From assembly GCF_003815875.1 (NCBI RefSeq), contig NZ_CP033924.1, forward strand, positions 1,426,001-1,490,000: 64,000 nt of DNA. The letters run 5' to 3'. Positions 1 through 8,457 of the stretch are shown here, piece after piece. A program made the translations under genes and the position numbers. Under the pieces are notes generated by a model, which was not told where the DNA came from, searched no databases, and saw only the letters and a list, made by a program, of their open reading frames with translations. How positions within the stretch are numbered: the stretch's first letter is position 1; each line of letters opens with the position of its first letter. Origin of the DNA: Chryseobacterium lactis. GTDB lineage: Bacteria > Bacteroidota > Bacteroidia > Flavobacteriales > Weeksellaceae.

Positions 1-332
1 GAATGTCGGTAAATAAAGATTGAGGCGCGAAATAATATTGGAAAGTTCTTACAGGAAATAATTAGCAGGTGAGAGTTTTTAAATTAAACGCTTAACCATG
101 TCAAGGTTTTAAACCTTGACATGATTGAAATTTCTTCAAGAAAGAAAGTTTGGAGTTCTTTTCAACCGGGATAAATTGCAACCTGGAGCTTTAATCTTCA
201 AGCCAATAACATTGGGAATCTTTTTTGCAAAATCCTCTTAAATAGTTATAAAGTCCGTTAAATAAGTTTGTTACGCATAATTTTTTTAAATGGTGTCTCG
301 TTTAAGTTAAACAATCATTTAAATATTATATT
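1..332. other. Intergenic region at the window edge
   Basis: I recognise no gene here. The stretch is AT-rich and carries a 27-bp near-perfect palindrome (97-123, listed separately). A possible -7 element TAAGTTTG lies at 263-270, about 60 bases before the first gene, but no TTG is at the expected distance upstream, so the promoter is only a suggestion. Whether the first 90 bases are the 3' flank of a gene outside the window cannot be told. Confidence 0.5.
97..123. repeat. Intergenic palindromic repeat, copy 1
   Basis: Two perfect 13-base arms, CATGTCAAGGTTT and its reverse complement, are separated by one base. The core TGTCAAGGTTT also forms the core of the palindromes at 45143-45175 and 61688-61720, which have longer arms. 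It lies between genes and has no clear T-run, so it looks like a dispersed element rather than a plain terminator. Confidence 0.75.
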
Positions 333-632
333 ATGAAAAAGTTATTTTTAACGGCAGCGATCACATTCGTCGGAGTAATCGCAGTATCGGCCCAGACACA
401 ACCTCAAAAACCGGCCGAGAATACAACTAATACCCAAACAACTACTCAGACACAACCAATGAAGACGCAGACGACTACAGAGTCTACTACTTCTACGACA
501 AGTGATCCTAAGCAGACCACCACAACGGATGTTGCTGCTCCCGCAACTGAGGCAGCACCTGCAACTACCATGGAGGCTACGAAACCTGCAGAAGCAACAA
601 AACAAGAAAAGAAATCTAAGAAGAAAAAGTGA
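333..632 (+). CDS. Small secreted Thr/Gln/Ala-rich protein
   Basis: This 99-residue protein is not assigned to a named family. Residues 1-20 form a Sec signal peptide (MKK start, hydrophobic core, cut after VSAQ). The rest is low-complexity and probably disordered: Thr/Gln-rich from about 21 to 65, Ala/Thr/Pro/Glu-rich from about 66 to 90, and ending in a Lys cluster (KKSKKKK). A periplasmic or surface location is inferred from the signal peptide. The gene stands alone, with a strong terminator 26 bases after its stop. The Met-Lys-Lys start fits the signal peptide exactly. The opposite strand also has an open frame here, but its protein is Cys/Arg-rich and implausible. Function is unknown. 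Confidence 0.7.
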   Translation: MKKLFLTAAITFVGVIAVSAQTQPQKPAENTTNTQTTTQTQPMKTQTTTESTTSTTSDPKQTTTTDVAAPATEAAPATTMEATKPAEATKQEKKSKKKK

Positions 633-657
633 TAATACTTTAGCAAACACTAGTCGG

Positions 658-690
658 AGTCCTGGAATTTTATATTTCAGGACTTTTTTT
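658..690 (+). terminator. Rho-independent terminator of the small secreted protein gene
   Basis: AGTCCTG and CAGGACT arms enclose an AT-rich loop and are followed by seven T. The T-run is on the plus strand, so it serves the upstream plus-strand gene. It overlaps the stop codon of the convergent DUF1801 gene. Confidence 0.8.
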
Positions 691-1045
691 GATCGATCTG
701 TGCTATCCTGAATTGCACAATCTTGCTAATTAAATCTACTGGAACATCTACATCGATAGGAAATTGTACTGCACCCTTTGAATATTTATATTGCCTTTCT
801 TTAAAATCTTTTTCAAAATTTTTAATGCCTTCAGCGCCGGGATAGAATCCGATGTGCTTTTTATACCCCGCAAAGTAAACTAAAGGTTTTCCTTTATATT
901 TGAAAGCAGGCATCTGATACCCTATATATTCCTCCAGATCAGAAGCCTGAGAGTGTATCATTTTTCTGAGGTCCAGGAGTTTCTCCTGAACCTCTAGAGG
1001 AAACAAGAGAATATAGTCATTAATAGTTGTAAAGGTGTTTTTCAT
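677..1045 (-). CDS. DUF1801 (YdhG-like) family protein
   Basis: The 122-residue product resembles the DUF1801/YdhG family of small cytoplasmic proteins with a frataxin-like fold, some called iron chaperones. Visible family features are IDDY-like INDYILLFP near the N-terminus, the segment IGYQMPAFKYKGKPLVYFAGYKK, then HIGFYPG and KGAVQFP near the C-terminus. The frame stays open to 1096, but that extension would translate a perfect hairpin with a T-run, and family proteins begin close to the Met at 1045, so I chose that start. The gene is convergent with the small secreted protein gene and lies downstream of gdhA, from which two hairpins separate it. Its biological role is not established; the family call is fairly firm. 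Confidence 0.75.
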   Translation of the reverse strand: MKNTFTTINDYILLFPLEVQEKLLDLRKMIHSQASDLEEYIGYQMPAFKYKGKPLVYFAGYKKHIGFYPGAEGIKNFEKDFKERQYKYSKGAVQFPIDVDVPVDLISKIVQFRIAQIDQKKS

Positions 1046-1051
1046 ACCTGT

Positions 1052-1086
1052 AAAAATAAAAAAAGCACTGCATATAGCAGTGCTTT
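1052..1086 (-). terminator. Terminator-like hairpin just before the DUF1801 start codon
   Basis: On the minus strand a perfect 10-bp stem (AAAGCACTGC with its complement, 5-base loop) is followed by a run of seven T and more T-rich sequence, ending six bases before the ATG at 1045. It could be a second terminator for gdhA or an attenuator in the leader of the DUF1801 gene. Confidence 0.6.
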
Positions 1087-1136
1087 CTCCTTTCACTTTT
1101 TACTTTTTTCCCATTATCCCGGGAACAGGCTATATC

Positions 1137-1172
1137 AAAAAAGGTCGGGAGTTTTTCCCAACCTTTATTTTT
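1137..1172 (-). terminator. Terminator of gdhA
   Basis: A 10-bp stem with one G-U pair (AAGGTTGGGA on the minus strand) has T-runs on both sides, so it could stop transcription from either direction. It begins just after the gdhA stop codon. Confidence 0.75.
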
Positions 1173-1177
1173 TTATG

Positions 1178-2536
1178 TTACACAACTCCTTGAGCCAACA
1201 TTGCTTCTGCTACTTTTACGAAGCCGGCAATATTTGCACCCTTTACGTAGTTTACATAACCGTCTTCATCTTTTCCGTAGTCTCTACAAGCTTTATGAAT
1301 ACCGATCATGATCTCCTTTAATCTTGCATCAACTTCTTCAGAAGTCCAGTTCAGACGGATAGAGTTTTGTGTCATCTCTAATCCTGATGTTGCAACACCT
1401 CCAGCATTGGAAGCTTTACCAGGAGAGAATAATACTTTATTATCTAAGAAATAGTTGATGGCGTCTAGTGTAGAAGGCATGTTTGCAGCTTCAGTTACAC
1501 ATACACATCCGTTTTCAACTAATACTCTTGCATCTTCTAAGTCTAGTTCGTTTTGAGTTGCAGAAGGGAATGCTACATCACACTTCACTTCCCAAGGACG
1601 TTTTCCAGCGTGGAATTCAGCAGACGGATATTTTTTAGCATAATCTTCAGCTCTGTTGTTTCCTGAAGATCTTAGTTCTAATAAATAATCAATTTTATCT
1701 CCGCTGATACCATCTTTGTCATAAATATATCCGTCAGGACCAGAGATTGTTACTACTTTAGCACCAAGTTCAGTTGCTTTTTTGATAACCCCCCAAGCTA
1801 CGTTTCCGAAACCTGATACTGATACTGTTTTCCCTTGGAAATTTTGTCCGATAGTCTTAAGCATCTGCTCTGCGAAGTATACCACACCGTATCCTGTAGC
1901 TTCAGGACGAATTAATGAACCTCCGTAAGCAAGACCTTTTCCTGTAAGAACTCCGGTAAACTCGTTTCTGATTTTCTTGTACTGTCCGAATAAATATCCG
2001 ATTTCTCTTGCTCCTACACCGATGTCTCCTGCAGGTACATCTGTTTCAGGTCCGATGTGCTTACATAATTCTGTCATGAAAGCCTGGCAGAAACGCATTA
2101 CTTCCATATCAGATTTACCTTGCGGATCGAAATCTGAACCTCCTTTACCTCCACCCATCGGAAGAGTTGTTAAAGAGTTTTTGAATACTTGTTCGAAAGC
2201 CAGAAACTTAAGAACTGATAAATTTACAGTAGGGTGGAAACGAATTCCTCCTTTGTATGGTCCAATAGCAGAGTTCATTTGGATTCTGAAACCTCTGTTA
2301 ACCTGAATTTCTCCTTTGTCGTCAACCCATGGAACTCTGAAGATAATGATTCTTTCAGCTTCAGCCATTCTTTCAAGCAGCTTCATTCCTGTATATTCTT
2401 TCTTGGTAGCAATGAATGGAATTACAGTTACGGCAACTTCTTTTACAGCCTGTAAGAATTCCGGTTCATTAGGATTTTTTGCTTCAATTTTTGCAATAAA
2501 CTCTTGGATTTTCTGGTCAATATTATATTGTTCCAT
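1178..2536 (-). CDS. gdhA: NADP-type glutamate dehydrogenase
   Basis: The enzyme interconverts 2-oxoglutarate plus ammonium and glutamate, normally with NADPH, in the cytoplasm. The 452 residues match the usual length of the class I hexameric enzymes (about 450). The N-terminal part holds the substrate-binding segments GGIRFHP and the glycine-rich PMGGGKGGSDFDP with its catalytic lysine. The C-terminal half is a Rossmann domain (VSGFGNVAWG, around residue 240), followed by the conserved TEAANMPST segment. The NADP preference is inferred from overall similarity to bacterial GdhA, not from a cofactor test. It is a single-gene unit with its own promoter and terminator. A type III glutamine synthetase gene lies at 57439, so both ammonium-assimilation enzymes are in the window. 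Confidence 0.96.
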   Translation of the reverse strand: MEQYNIDQKIQEFIAKIEAKNPNEPEFLQAVKEVAVTVIPFIATKKEYTGMKLLERMAEAERIIIFRVPWVDDKGEIQVNRGFRIQMNSAIGPYKGGIRFHPTVNLSVLKFLAFEQVFKNSLTTLPMGGGKGGSDFDPQGKSDMEVMRFCQAFMTELCKHIGPETDVPAGDIGVGAREIGYLFGQYKKIRNEFTGVLTGKGLAYGGSLIRPEATGYGVVYFAEQMLKTIGQNFQGKTVSVSGFGNVAWGVIKKATELGAKVVTISGPDGYIYDKDGISGDKIDYLLELRSSGNNRAEDYAKKYPSAEFHAGKRPWEVKCDVAFPSATQNELDLEDARVLVENGCVCVTEAANMPSTLDAINYFLDNKVLFSPGKASNAGGVATSGLEMTQNSIRLNWTSEEVDARLKEIMIGIHKACRDYGKDEDGYVNYVKGANIAGFVKVAEAMLAQGVV

Positions 2537-2562
2537 ATATTAAGGTTGAATATTATTGTCAA

Positions 2563-2592
2563 CAAATTTAATTTTTTTTTCAAGATTCACAA
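2563..2592 (-). promoter_or_regulatory. Predicted gdhA promoter
   Basis: On the minus strand TTG (2592-2590), a 19-base spacer and TAAATTTG (2570-2563) fit the Bacteroidota vegetative promoter TTG-N17-23-TAnnTTTG. The -7 box ends 27 bases before the ATG. Confidence 0.55.
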
Positions 2593-2726
2593 CACTCTAT
2601 TTTAAGATTGTTAAAAATTAAATAATAATGTTTCGGAATATTATTAAATTGATAATTTATGATTAAATATTATTAAAAATGAAATGTTATGTATGAAACA
2701 ATGCAATATTAAGAAATCGTTAATTC

Positions 2727-3836
2727 TTAAATCACTACAAATTGCCTCCCGGAAAATGATTTTACTTTCCCCAAAAGTTCCAATTCCAAAATTATTGGTA
2801 AAATTTTATGAGAAGGAAGTGCTGTTTCCTGAACCAAATCATCCAAAGTTATCTGTGGATTTTCTTTGATGAATTGATGTATTGTTTTCTGATTATCAGT
2901 TAATTGTATTGTTGATTCGCTGTAAGGGAAAAGCTCTTCAATTTTTTCGCCGGGATTATTAAATCCGAGCATACTGATAAGATCTTTTATCGTAGAAATC
3001 GATGCCGCTTTGTTCTGGAAAATCAATTGATTACAACCCTGGCTGTATGGATCTGTTATTTTTCCGGGAAGAGCAAATACATCCCTGTTGTATTCGTTGG
3101 CAAAAGATGCCGTGCTTACAGATCCACCTCCAAAACCAGTTTCTACGACGATGGTAGAAGGCGAAATTCCTGCAACAATTCTGTTTCTTTGGATGAAATT
3201 TTCACGGTCCGGTTTTCTTGATGAATTAAACTCGGTGAGTAAAGCTCCTCCTTCCTGAAGGATTTTCTCTGAAAGTTTCCTGTTTTTTGCAGGATACAGA
3301 AATTGGAAACCATGCGCCAAAACGGCAATGGTTGGTTTGTGATTGCGGATTGACTGTTCATGAACTTCTTTATCAATGCCCAGTGCAAGGCCGCTTACTG
3401 ATGCATATTTTGATGTTTGTGTGGCCTCAAAAAAATCTTCGATAAACTGTTTCCCGTATGACGTCATATTTCGGGTTCCTACCATACTTACTTTTTTCAG
3501 AGAATCTTCTATGTTTCCCTTTTGATAGAGTATAGCAGGTGCATCTATACATTCATTGAGAAGAGTCGGAATTTCATTGAGGTGTCGCAGTCTGATGAGT
3601 ATATTATTCTTTTCACAGAATTGAATCTCTTTTTCTGCGAATTTCAAATGGGTTTCATTTCCGATATCGGAGACTGTCTTTTGACCCAGCCCATCAATTT
3701 TTTTATACTCTTTCTTTGCTCTTTTCCATGCTTCATGGGCACTCCCAAAGGTTCGGACAAGTTTATGAAAATTAATGTCGCCAATCTGAGAGCATTCGCG
3801 GAGAGCGATTGCATAAAAATATTCTTCGGAAATCAT
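2727..3836 (-). CDS. dprA: DNA-processing protein DprA
   Basis: DprA loads RecA onto incoming single-stranded DNA during natural transformation. The 369-residue protein has an N-terminal helical region (1-75), a Rossmann-like DprA domain with VGTRNMTSYG near residue 130 and SGLALGID near 160, and the later FIQRNRIVAGIS and ETGFGGGSVSTA segments that are diagnostic of the family. A C-terminal winged-helix region follows (about 305-369). The gene is read toward gdhA and lies 37 bases downstream of the rhomboid gene on the same strand. A -7-like TACATTTG is present at 3850-3857 but has no well-placed TTG. Whether the organism is competent cannot be told from this gene. Confidence 0.93.
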   Translation of the reverse strand: MISEEYFYAIALRECSQIGDINFHKLVRTFGSAHEAWKRAKKEYKKIDGLGQKTVSDIGNETHLKFAEKEIQFCEKNNILIRLRHLNEIPTLLNECIDAPAILYQKGNIEDSLKKVSMVGTRNMTSYGKQFIEDFFEATQTSKYASVSGLALGIDKEVHEQSIRNHKPTIAVLAHGFQFLYPAKNRKLSEKILQEGGALLTEFNSSRKPDRENFIQRNRIVAGISPSTIVVETGFGGGSVSTASFANEYNRDVFALPGKITDPYSQGCNQLIFQNKAASISTIKDLISMLGFNNPGEKIEELFPYSESTIQLTDNQKTIHQFIKENPQITLDDLVQETALPSHKILPIILELELLGKVKSFSGRQFVVI

Positions 3837-3873
3837 GTGTGTTTTTTTTCAAATGTAGTAAAATAAGTTGTAT

Positions 3874-4641
3874 TTACTTATTTCTCAACTCATCCAAATG
3901 ATTCCAGATATCATCCCTTTTCTTGTAGGGCAATTCCAGGAAATCTTCCGGGTGATTTTCTTTATATTCCTGCCACAATTTATCATCTTTTTCATTGTAA
4001 TAATTAGGAAATTCCCAGATGAATTTTTTCTTCTTTTCTCCAACATTTTTAAAGGCAAAAGCAATAATACTCCCTACTACAGCTCCGGAAAGGTGAGCCT
4101 GCCAGGAAATTTTACTGGGTTCCTCCATATTGTAAAAGAGTTCTTCCGGCAGCATGCCCCAAATCAAACTTCCATAATACAATACAACAAGCATGGAAAT
4201 GGTAAGAAGTTTTGTATTCCATTTAAAAACCCCGCTGAAGAATAAGAAAAATGCCAGCACATATACCACACCACTTGCCCCAATGGTACAAGTGTACATA
4301 TATTCGCCTGTCAGAATATCAATAGGAGGAAGGAGCCATACCAAAAGTCCGGTAGCCAGCCAGCCGATCACAAATACTTTATTAGCCACTTGAGGATAGA
4401 ACTGATACAGCAGAAACATGAGTGCCGCAATAGGAATCGAGTTTCCTATTATATGATCGATATTTCCATGTAAAAGAGGAGAGGTGATAATTCCAAGCAA
4501 CCCTTCCGGCAGCAACGGAATAATGGCCCCAAAGCAACTTGCAAAAAAGCCCTGAGTTTGCAAAAAGTACCCGAACCACATTGCAGATAGCATCAGCAAT
4601 GGGTATATAACCGCTTTTTTGGAAATTATATTTTTAAACAT
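3874..4641 (-). CDS. Rhomboid family intramembrane serine protease
   Basis: This 255-residue integral membrane protein should cleave transmembrane substrates within the bilayer. The catalytic serine sits in GASG (Ser123) and the partner histidine is His183 in QAHLSG, giving the Ser-His dyad. The loop-1/TM2 signature HGNIDHIIGN at about 58-67 is also present. Six hydrophobic segments lie between residues 10 and 205, and the last 50 residues are charged and cytoplasmic. Substrates are unknown. It is followed by dprA on the same strand with 37 bases between, so the two may be co-transcribed. Confidence 0.9.
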   Translation of the reverse strand: MFKNIISKKAVIYPLLMLSAMWFGYFLQTQGFFASCFGAIIPLLPEGLLGIITSPLLHGNIDHIIGNSIPIAALMFLLYQFYPQVANKVFVIGWLATGLLVWLLPPIDILTGEYMYTCTIGASGVVYVLAFFLFFSGVFKWNTKLLTISMLVVLYYGSLIWGMLPEELFYNMEEPSKISWQAHLSGAVVGSIIAFAFKNVGEKKKKFIWEFPNYYNEKDDKLWQEYKENHPEDFLELPYKKRDDIWNHLDELRNK

Positions 4642-4842
4642 GAAGGTTCTACGTCAAATCAAAAGCCAATGATAAATTTCGGAAAATTTGTCGATGAATT
4701 ATCCCTAGACTCCTGATTTTAAGACAAAAGGTATCAATTTTAACTTTTGAACCTCTTATTTTGGCATTGATTTTATAGTGATAATCTGGTATAATAAGAA
4801 TTAAAATTTTATTAAATCCATTTTTTAGTGGATTGTTTTTTT

Positions 4843-4870
4843 TTGAAAAAAATTATAATAACTATTTTTG
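4843..4870 (+). promoter_or_regulatory. Predicted promoter of the first DUF3078 gene
   Basis: TTG (4843-4845), a 17-base spacer and TATTTTTG (4863-4870) match the Bacteroidota consensus. The -7 box ends 21 bases before the ATG. Confidence 0.6.
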
Positions 4871-4891
4871 CATTGAAAATTATTTAGAGTA

Positions 4892-5818
4892 ATGAAGAAG
4901 TTTTTATTGATTCTTTCCTTTTTTGTAGGGATTTATGCAAGTGCACAAGAAGAACTGAAAAAGGATTCTGTAGTGGTAGATACCATAAAATACTGGTCGG
5001 TTTTGGGAAAAAATACGGTAATGATTAATCAGGCTGCCTTTTCAAACTGGGTAGGTGGTGGAGCCAACAACGTGGGATGGCTTGCCGGAGTCAATTACAA
5101 TATGACCTACGAAAAAGACAAAGATCTTTGGGAGAATATTATCATTCTTGGTTATGGACAGAACGATACAAAGGGATTAGGAATTCGGAAAACACAGGAC
5201 GTTATTAATGTTTCCACCAATTACGGGAGAAAGTTTTCCAAAAGCTGGTATTTTTCCTTAGGAGCAGGATTGCAGTCTCAATTTGCTGCCGGATATGAAG
5301 ATGGAAATAATCCTGAGGCAAAGAAGATTTCAAACTTTATGGCTCCGGGTTATGTGAATGTCGGGATGGGTATTACCTATAGACCGGATGATAACTTAAC
5401 GGTTACTTTACGTCCTACCAACGCCAGATGGACTTTTGTGCTGGATAAGGATCTGCAGTTTGCAGGCAGCTATGGTTTAAAAAGTGATGGAGACACTTCC
5501 TTATTACAATTCGGTTTTCTGGGTACGGCAATATACAAGCTGAAAATTATGGACGATATTTATCTTACCAATACGGCTTCGGTTTTCTCTAATTATCTTG
5601 ATCGTCCTGACAGGCTGGTGCTGGCATACGGAGCGCTTTTAAATTTAAAAGTTAATAAATATATCTCATCCAATATCACTTTAGATCTACTGTATGATCA
5701 TAATCAAATAGAAAAAACCCAGCTGAAACAAACACTGGGAATCGGGTTTGCCTATACATTGGATAATGGAGTGAAACGCTCTGAACGTAAAGACAGCCAG
5801 TGGTGGATTAAGAAATAG
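4892..5818 (+). CDS. DUF3078 outer-membrane protein, copy 1
   Basis: The 308-residue product has a Sec signal peptide (residues 1-18, cut after YASA) and then alternating hydrophobic and polar strands typical of a beta-barrel. The N-terminal block NQAAFSNWVGGGANNVGWLA is the recognisable DUF3078 signature. The function of DUF3078 proteins is unknown. The gene has its own promoter and terminator and is followed 228 bases later by a close paralogue of 307 residues. Length and strand pattern agree between the two, so both are probably intact. Confidence 0.85.
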   Translation: MKKFLLILSFFVGIYASAQEELKKDSVVVDTIKYWSVLGKNTVMINQAAFSNWVGGGANNVGWLAGVNYNMTYEKDKDLWENIIILGYGQNDTKGLGIRKTQDVINVSTNYGRKFSKSWYFSLGAGLQSQFAAGYEDGNNPEAKKISNFMAPGYVNVGMGITYRPDDNLTVTLRPTNARWTFVLDKDLQFAGSYGLKSDGDTSLLQFGFLGTAIYKLKIMDDIYLTNTASVFSNYLDRPDRLVLAYGALLNLKVNKYISSNITLDLLYDHNQIEKTQLKQTLGIGFAYTLDNGVKRSERKDSQWWIKK

Positions 5819-5840
5819 GCTAAAAATATAATTTAACAAA

Positions 5841-5869
5841 AAAGTACTTCATTTCGGAGTGCTTTTTTT
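5841..5869 (+). terminator. Terminator after DUF3078 copy 1
   Basis: AAGTACT and AGTGCTT arms (one G-U pair) are followed by seven T, 22 bases after the stop codon. Confidence 0.75.
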
Positions 5870-6022
5870 GTTCTTAAATGGTTGCTGTTTTAAGTTCTTT
5901 TAAGTTTGAATGTATTCATGAGGATGGTTAAATACTTTAATTTCATTAGATTACAAGGTTAATTTTTGAAGTGTTAAATTCATTTTAGAGTGAATTTTAT
6001 CCGGGGCGTGAATTATTATTTA

Positions 6023-6030
6023 TACATTTG
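6023..6030 (+). promoter_or_regulatory. -7 element of the second DUF3078 gene
   Basis: TACATTTG ends 16 bases before the chosen ATG at 6047. No good TTG is at the expected distance. Its position inside the longer open frame (open from 5990) argues that translation starts at 6047. Confidence 0.45.
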
Positions 6031-6046
6031 CAGGAAATCGTTAATT

Positions 6047-6970
6047 ATGAAAAAACTTTTATTGATCGCTTCCATTTCCTTGGGGGCTGTTGCAACGGCT
6101 CAGGAAACGAAAGCTGATGCTCCTGCAGCAGATACTGTAAAAGCCTGGTCTATCCAGGGACAAAACACTTTAATGCTTAATCAGGCTGCCTTTTCGAATT
6201 GGGTAGGTGGTGGAGCCAACAACGTTGGATGGCTTGCCGGTGTGAACTACAATCTAACGTACGAAAAAGGAAAAGACCTCTGGGAAAACATCATTATTCT
6301 TGGCTACGGGCAAAATAATACTCAGGGAACCGGTGTAAGAAAAACTCAGGATGTAATCAACCTTTCTACCAACTACGGGAGAGAATTTGCGAAGCACTGG
6401 TATATATCAGCTGGTTTAGGTTTGCAATCTCAGTTTGCTCCCGGGTACGAAGATGGCAATAATCCTGATGCCAAGAAAATTTCCAATTTTATGGCTCCCG
6501 GATACCTGAACGTTGGAGCCGGCGTTACTTACCGTCCTAACGATAATCTTACGGTGACGTTACGCCCTGCGAATGCAAGATGGACCTTTGTGTTGGATAA
6601 AGATTTACAGAAAGCAGGAACATATGGTCTTAAAAATGATGGTGATTCTTCGTTATTCCAGTTCGGTTTTCTGGGAACGGCAATGTATAAGATTAAAATT
6701 ATGGAGAACATTAACCTGACCAATACAGCTTCCGTATTTTCAAATTATCTGGATCATCCTGATAGATTGGTTCTTGCGTATGGTGCCATCTTAAATATGA
6801 AGATCAATAAGTATATTTCATCCAATATAACACTGGATTTACTTTATGACCACAATCAGATCTGGAAAACACAGTTAAAGCAGACACTTGGGGTAGGTTT
6901 TGCCTATAATATTGACAATGGAAAGAAACGTTCGGATAATAAGGACAACCAAGGTTGGCTGAAGAAATAA
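6047..6970 (+). CDS. DUF3078 outer-membrane protein, copy 2
   Basis: This 307-residue paralogue of the preceding gene keeps the NQAAFSNWVGGGANNVGWLA block and most of the barrel, including PGYEDGNNP and SNITLDLLYDHNQI. The signal peptide is MKKLLLIASISLGAVATAQ. The frame is open from 5990, but the extra 19 residues would precede the signal peptide and overlap the promoter, so I start at 6047. The mature N-terminus differs from copy 1 by a short Ala/Asp-rich stretch. Function is unknown. Separate promoters and terminators suggest independent expression of the two copies. Confidence 0.85.
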   Translation: MKKLLLIASISLGAVATAQETKADAPAADTVKAWSIQGQNTLMLNQAAFSNWVGGGANNVGWLAGVNYNLTYEKGKDLWENIIILGYGQNNTQGTGVRKTQDVINLSTNYGREFAKHWYISAGLGLQSQFAPGYEDGNNPDAKKISNFMAPGYLNVGAGVTYRPNDNLTVTLRPANARWTFVLDKDLQKAGTYGLKNDGDSSLFQFGFLGTAMYKIKIMENINLTNTASVFSNYLDHPDRLVLAYGAILNMKINKYISSNITLDLLYDHNQIWKTQLKQTLGVGFAYNIDNGKKRSDNKDNQGWLKK

Positions 6971-6990
6971 TCCGATGGCATATATAATAA

Positions 6991-7020
6991 AAAGCACTTC
7001 TTAAACGGAAGTGCTTTTTT
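6991..7020. terminator. Bidirectional terminator between DUF3078 copy 2 and sufD
   Basis: A perfect 10-bp stem AAAGCACTTC with its complement has T-runs on both strands. It sits between convergent genes and can serve both. Confidence 0.85.
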
Positions 7021-7039
7021 ATTATCAAATATATAAGTC

Positions 7040-8347
7040 TTAAAATTCTATATCAACTTCTAATTTCTCAGCCAATAGCTTTGAAATTTTTTCTTTTAGT
7101 GGCTCAATGTCAATATTCTGCATAGCATCATTGGCAAAAGCATATAAAAGTAATGCCTGAGCTTCTTTTTTAGAAATACCTCTTGCTCTTAGGTAGAACA
7201 GGGCATCTTCGTTCAGCTGGCCTACAGTACATCCGTGAGAACACTTTACATCATCTGCAAAAATTTCCAACTGGGGTTTTGTATCAATGCTTGCTCCTTC
7301 ACTTAGTAAAACGTTGTTGTTCTGCTGGTAAGCGTTGGTTTTCTGAGCGATTTTATCTACGAATACTTTTCCGTTGAACACACCGTGTGCATTTCCATCA
7401 AAAATACCTTTATAGTTCTGATAACTTTCACAATTCGGGAAGTTATGGTGAACTGCCGTATGGTGGTCTACCAACTGATCTTTTCCGATAATTGTAATCC
7501 CGTTCATGAATGAATTGATATTGGATCCATTCTGAATGAAATCAAGGTTATTTCTTACCAATTTACCTCCGAAAGAGAATGTATTTACAGTCGTTAAACT
7601 GTCTTTCTCCTGTCTTGCGAAAGTATGATCAACAAGGTAAGAGGTATTGTTATCATTTTGAAGTTTGTGCCAGTCTGCTTTTGCATTCGGGTAAGTGAAA
7701 ATTTCAGTCACTGAATTGGTGAATACATATGTACTGTCAAAATTATGATGACTTTCAATAACCTCAACTTTTGCCCCTTCTTCTACAATCAGAAGGTTTC
7801 TTGTATTGTAGAAAGCATTTTCTTCCTGATTCTGAGAGATGTAAAAAACGTGAATAGGTTTTTCAATCACCACATTTTTAGGAACCTTCAAAAAGAAACC
7901 ATATTTGCAGTACGCAAGGTTTAAATTGGTGAAAGCTAAATCCTTAGCAGCAATCGTATTAAAATATTTCTCAAAAACTTCTCTATGCTTTTCGTCATTC
8001 AATGCGTAGTTGAACGAAAGGAATTCTACATTTTCAATAGAAACCTTAGAAAGCTCTTTGTGAAGTTTACCGTTTACAAAAACAATCCAATCAAAATTTT
8101 CTTCTCCTAAATGCAATTCATCAAACTGCTCCTTAGTGATATTGTGGTTCTCTTTTGGAAAGAAATTGTAGTTTTTTTCCGTGATCTCCTTAAGATTGGT
8201 ATATTTATATTCTTCGTCTTTCTTTGTTGGAAAACCAATGTTCTCAAACTTTTGAAGAGCAGCCTTTCTGCTATCATCCAGAAATCTGTGACGAAGGCTC
8301 TCCAAAAACTCATGATGGTTTTCTATAATTTGTTCTTTTAATGCCAT
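7040..8347 (-). CDS. sufD: Fe-S cluster assembly protein SufD
   Basis: SufD forms the SufBCD scaffold on which Fe-S clusters are built. The product has an N-terminal helical region with the GFPTKKDEEYKYTN motif near residue 45, and then the SufB/SufD beta-helix core. The C-terminal part carries the conserved KCSHGCTVGQL-type sequence and the ARGIS motif, where the family's histidine and cysteine lie. I place the start at MALKEQ (8347, 435 residues) because related SufD proteins begin there; the frame is open nine codons further, to 8374. It is the last gene of the minus-strand suf operon, 110 bases after sufC, and ends at the shared terminator. Confidence 0.94.
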   Translation of the reverse strand: MALKEQIIENHHEFLESLRHRFLDDSRKAALQKFENIGFPTKKDEEYKYTNLKEITEKNYNFFPKENHNITKEQFDELHLGEENFDWIVFVNGKLHKELSKVSIENVEFLSFNYALNDEKHREVFEKYFNTIAAKDLAFTNLNLAYCKYGFFLKVPKNVVIEKPIHVFYISQNQEENAFYNTRNLLIVEEGAKVEVIESHHNFDSTYVFTNSVTEIFTYPNAKADWHKLQNDNNTSYLVDHTFARQEKDSLTTVNTFSFGGKLVRNNLDFIQNGSNINSFMNGITIIGKDQLVDHHTAVHHNFPNCESYQNYKGIFDGNAHGVFNGKVFVDKIAQKTNAYQQNNNVLLSEGASIDTKPQLEIFADDVKCSHGCTVGQLNEDALFYLRARGISKKEAQALLLYAFANDAMQNIDIEPLKEKISKLLAEKLEVDIEF

Positions 8348-8457
8348 TACTGGTATATCTGTGGTTTGCACCATTTTTTCTTTTTATTTGAACTAAAATA
8401 TTGTCATTCCGAGGAACAGGGAATTCAATTTTTAATCCCTGAAATAATTGATTCTTC

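Noticed and set aside
1046-1096. Longer N-terminus for the DUF1801 protein
   Set aside because: The extension would translate a perfect terminator hairpin, and family proteins begin at the Met at 1045.
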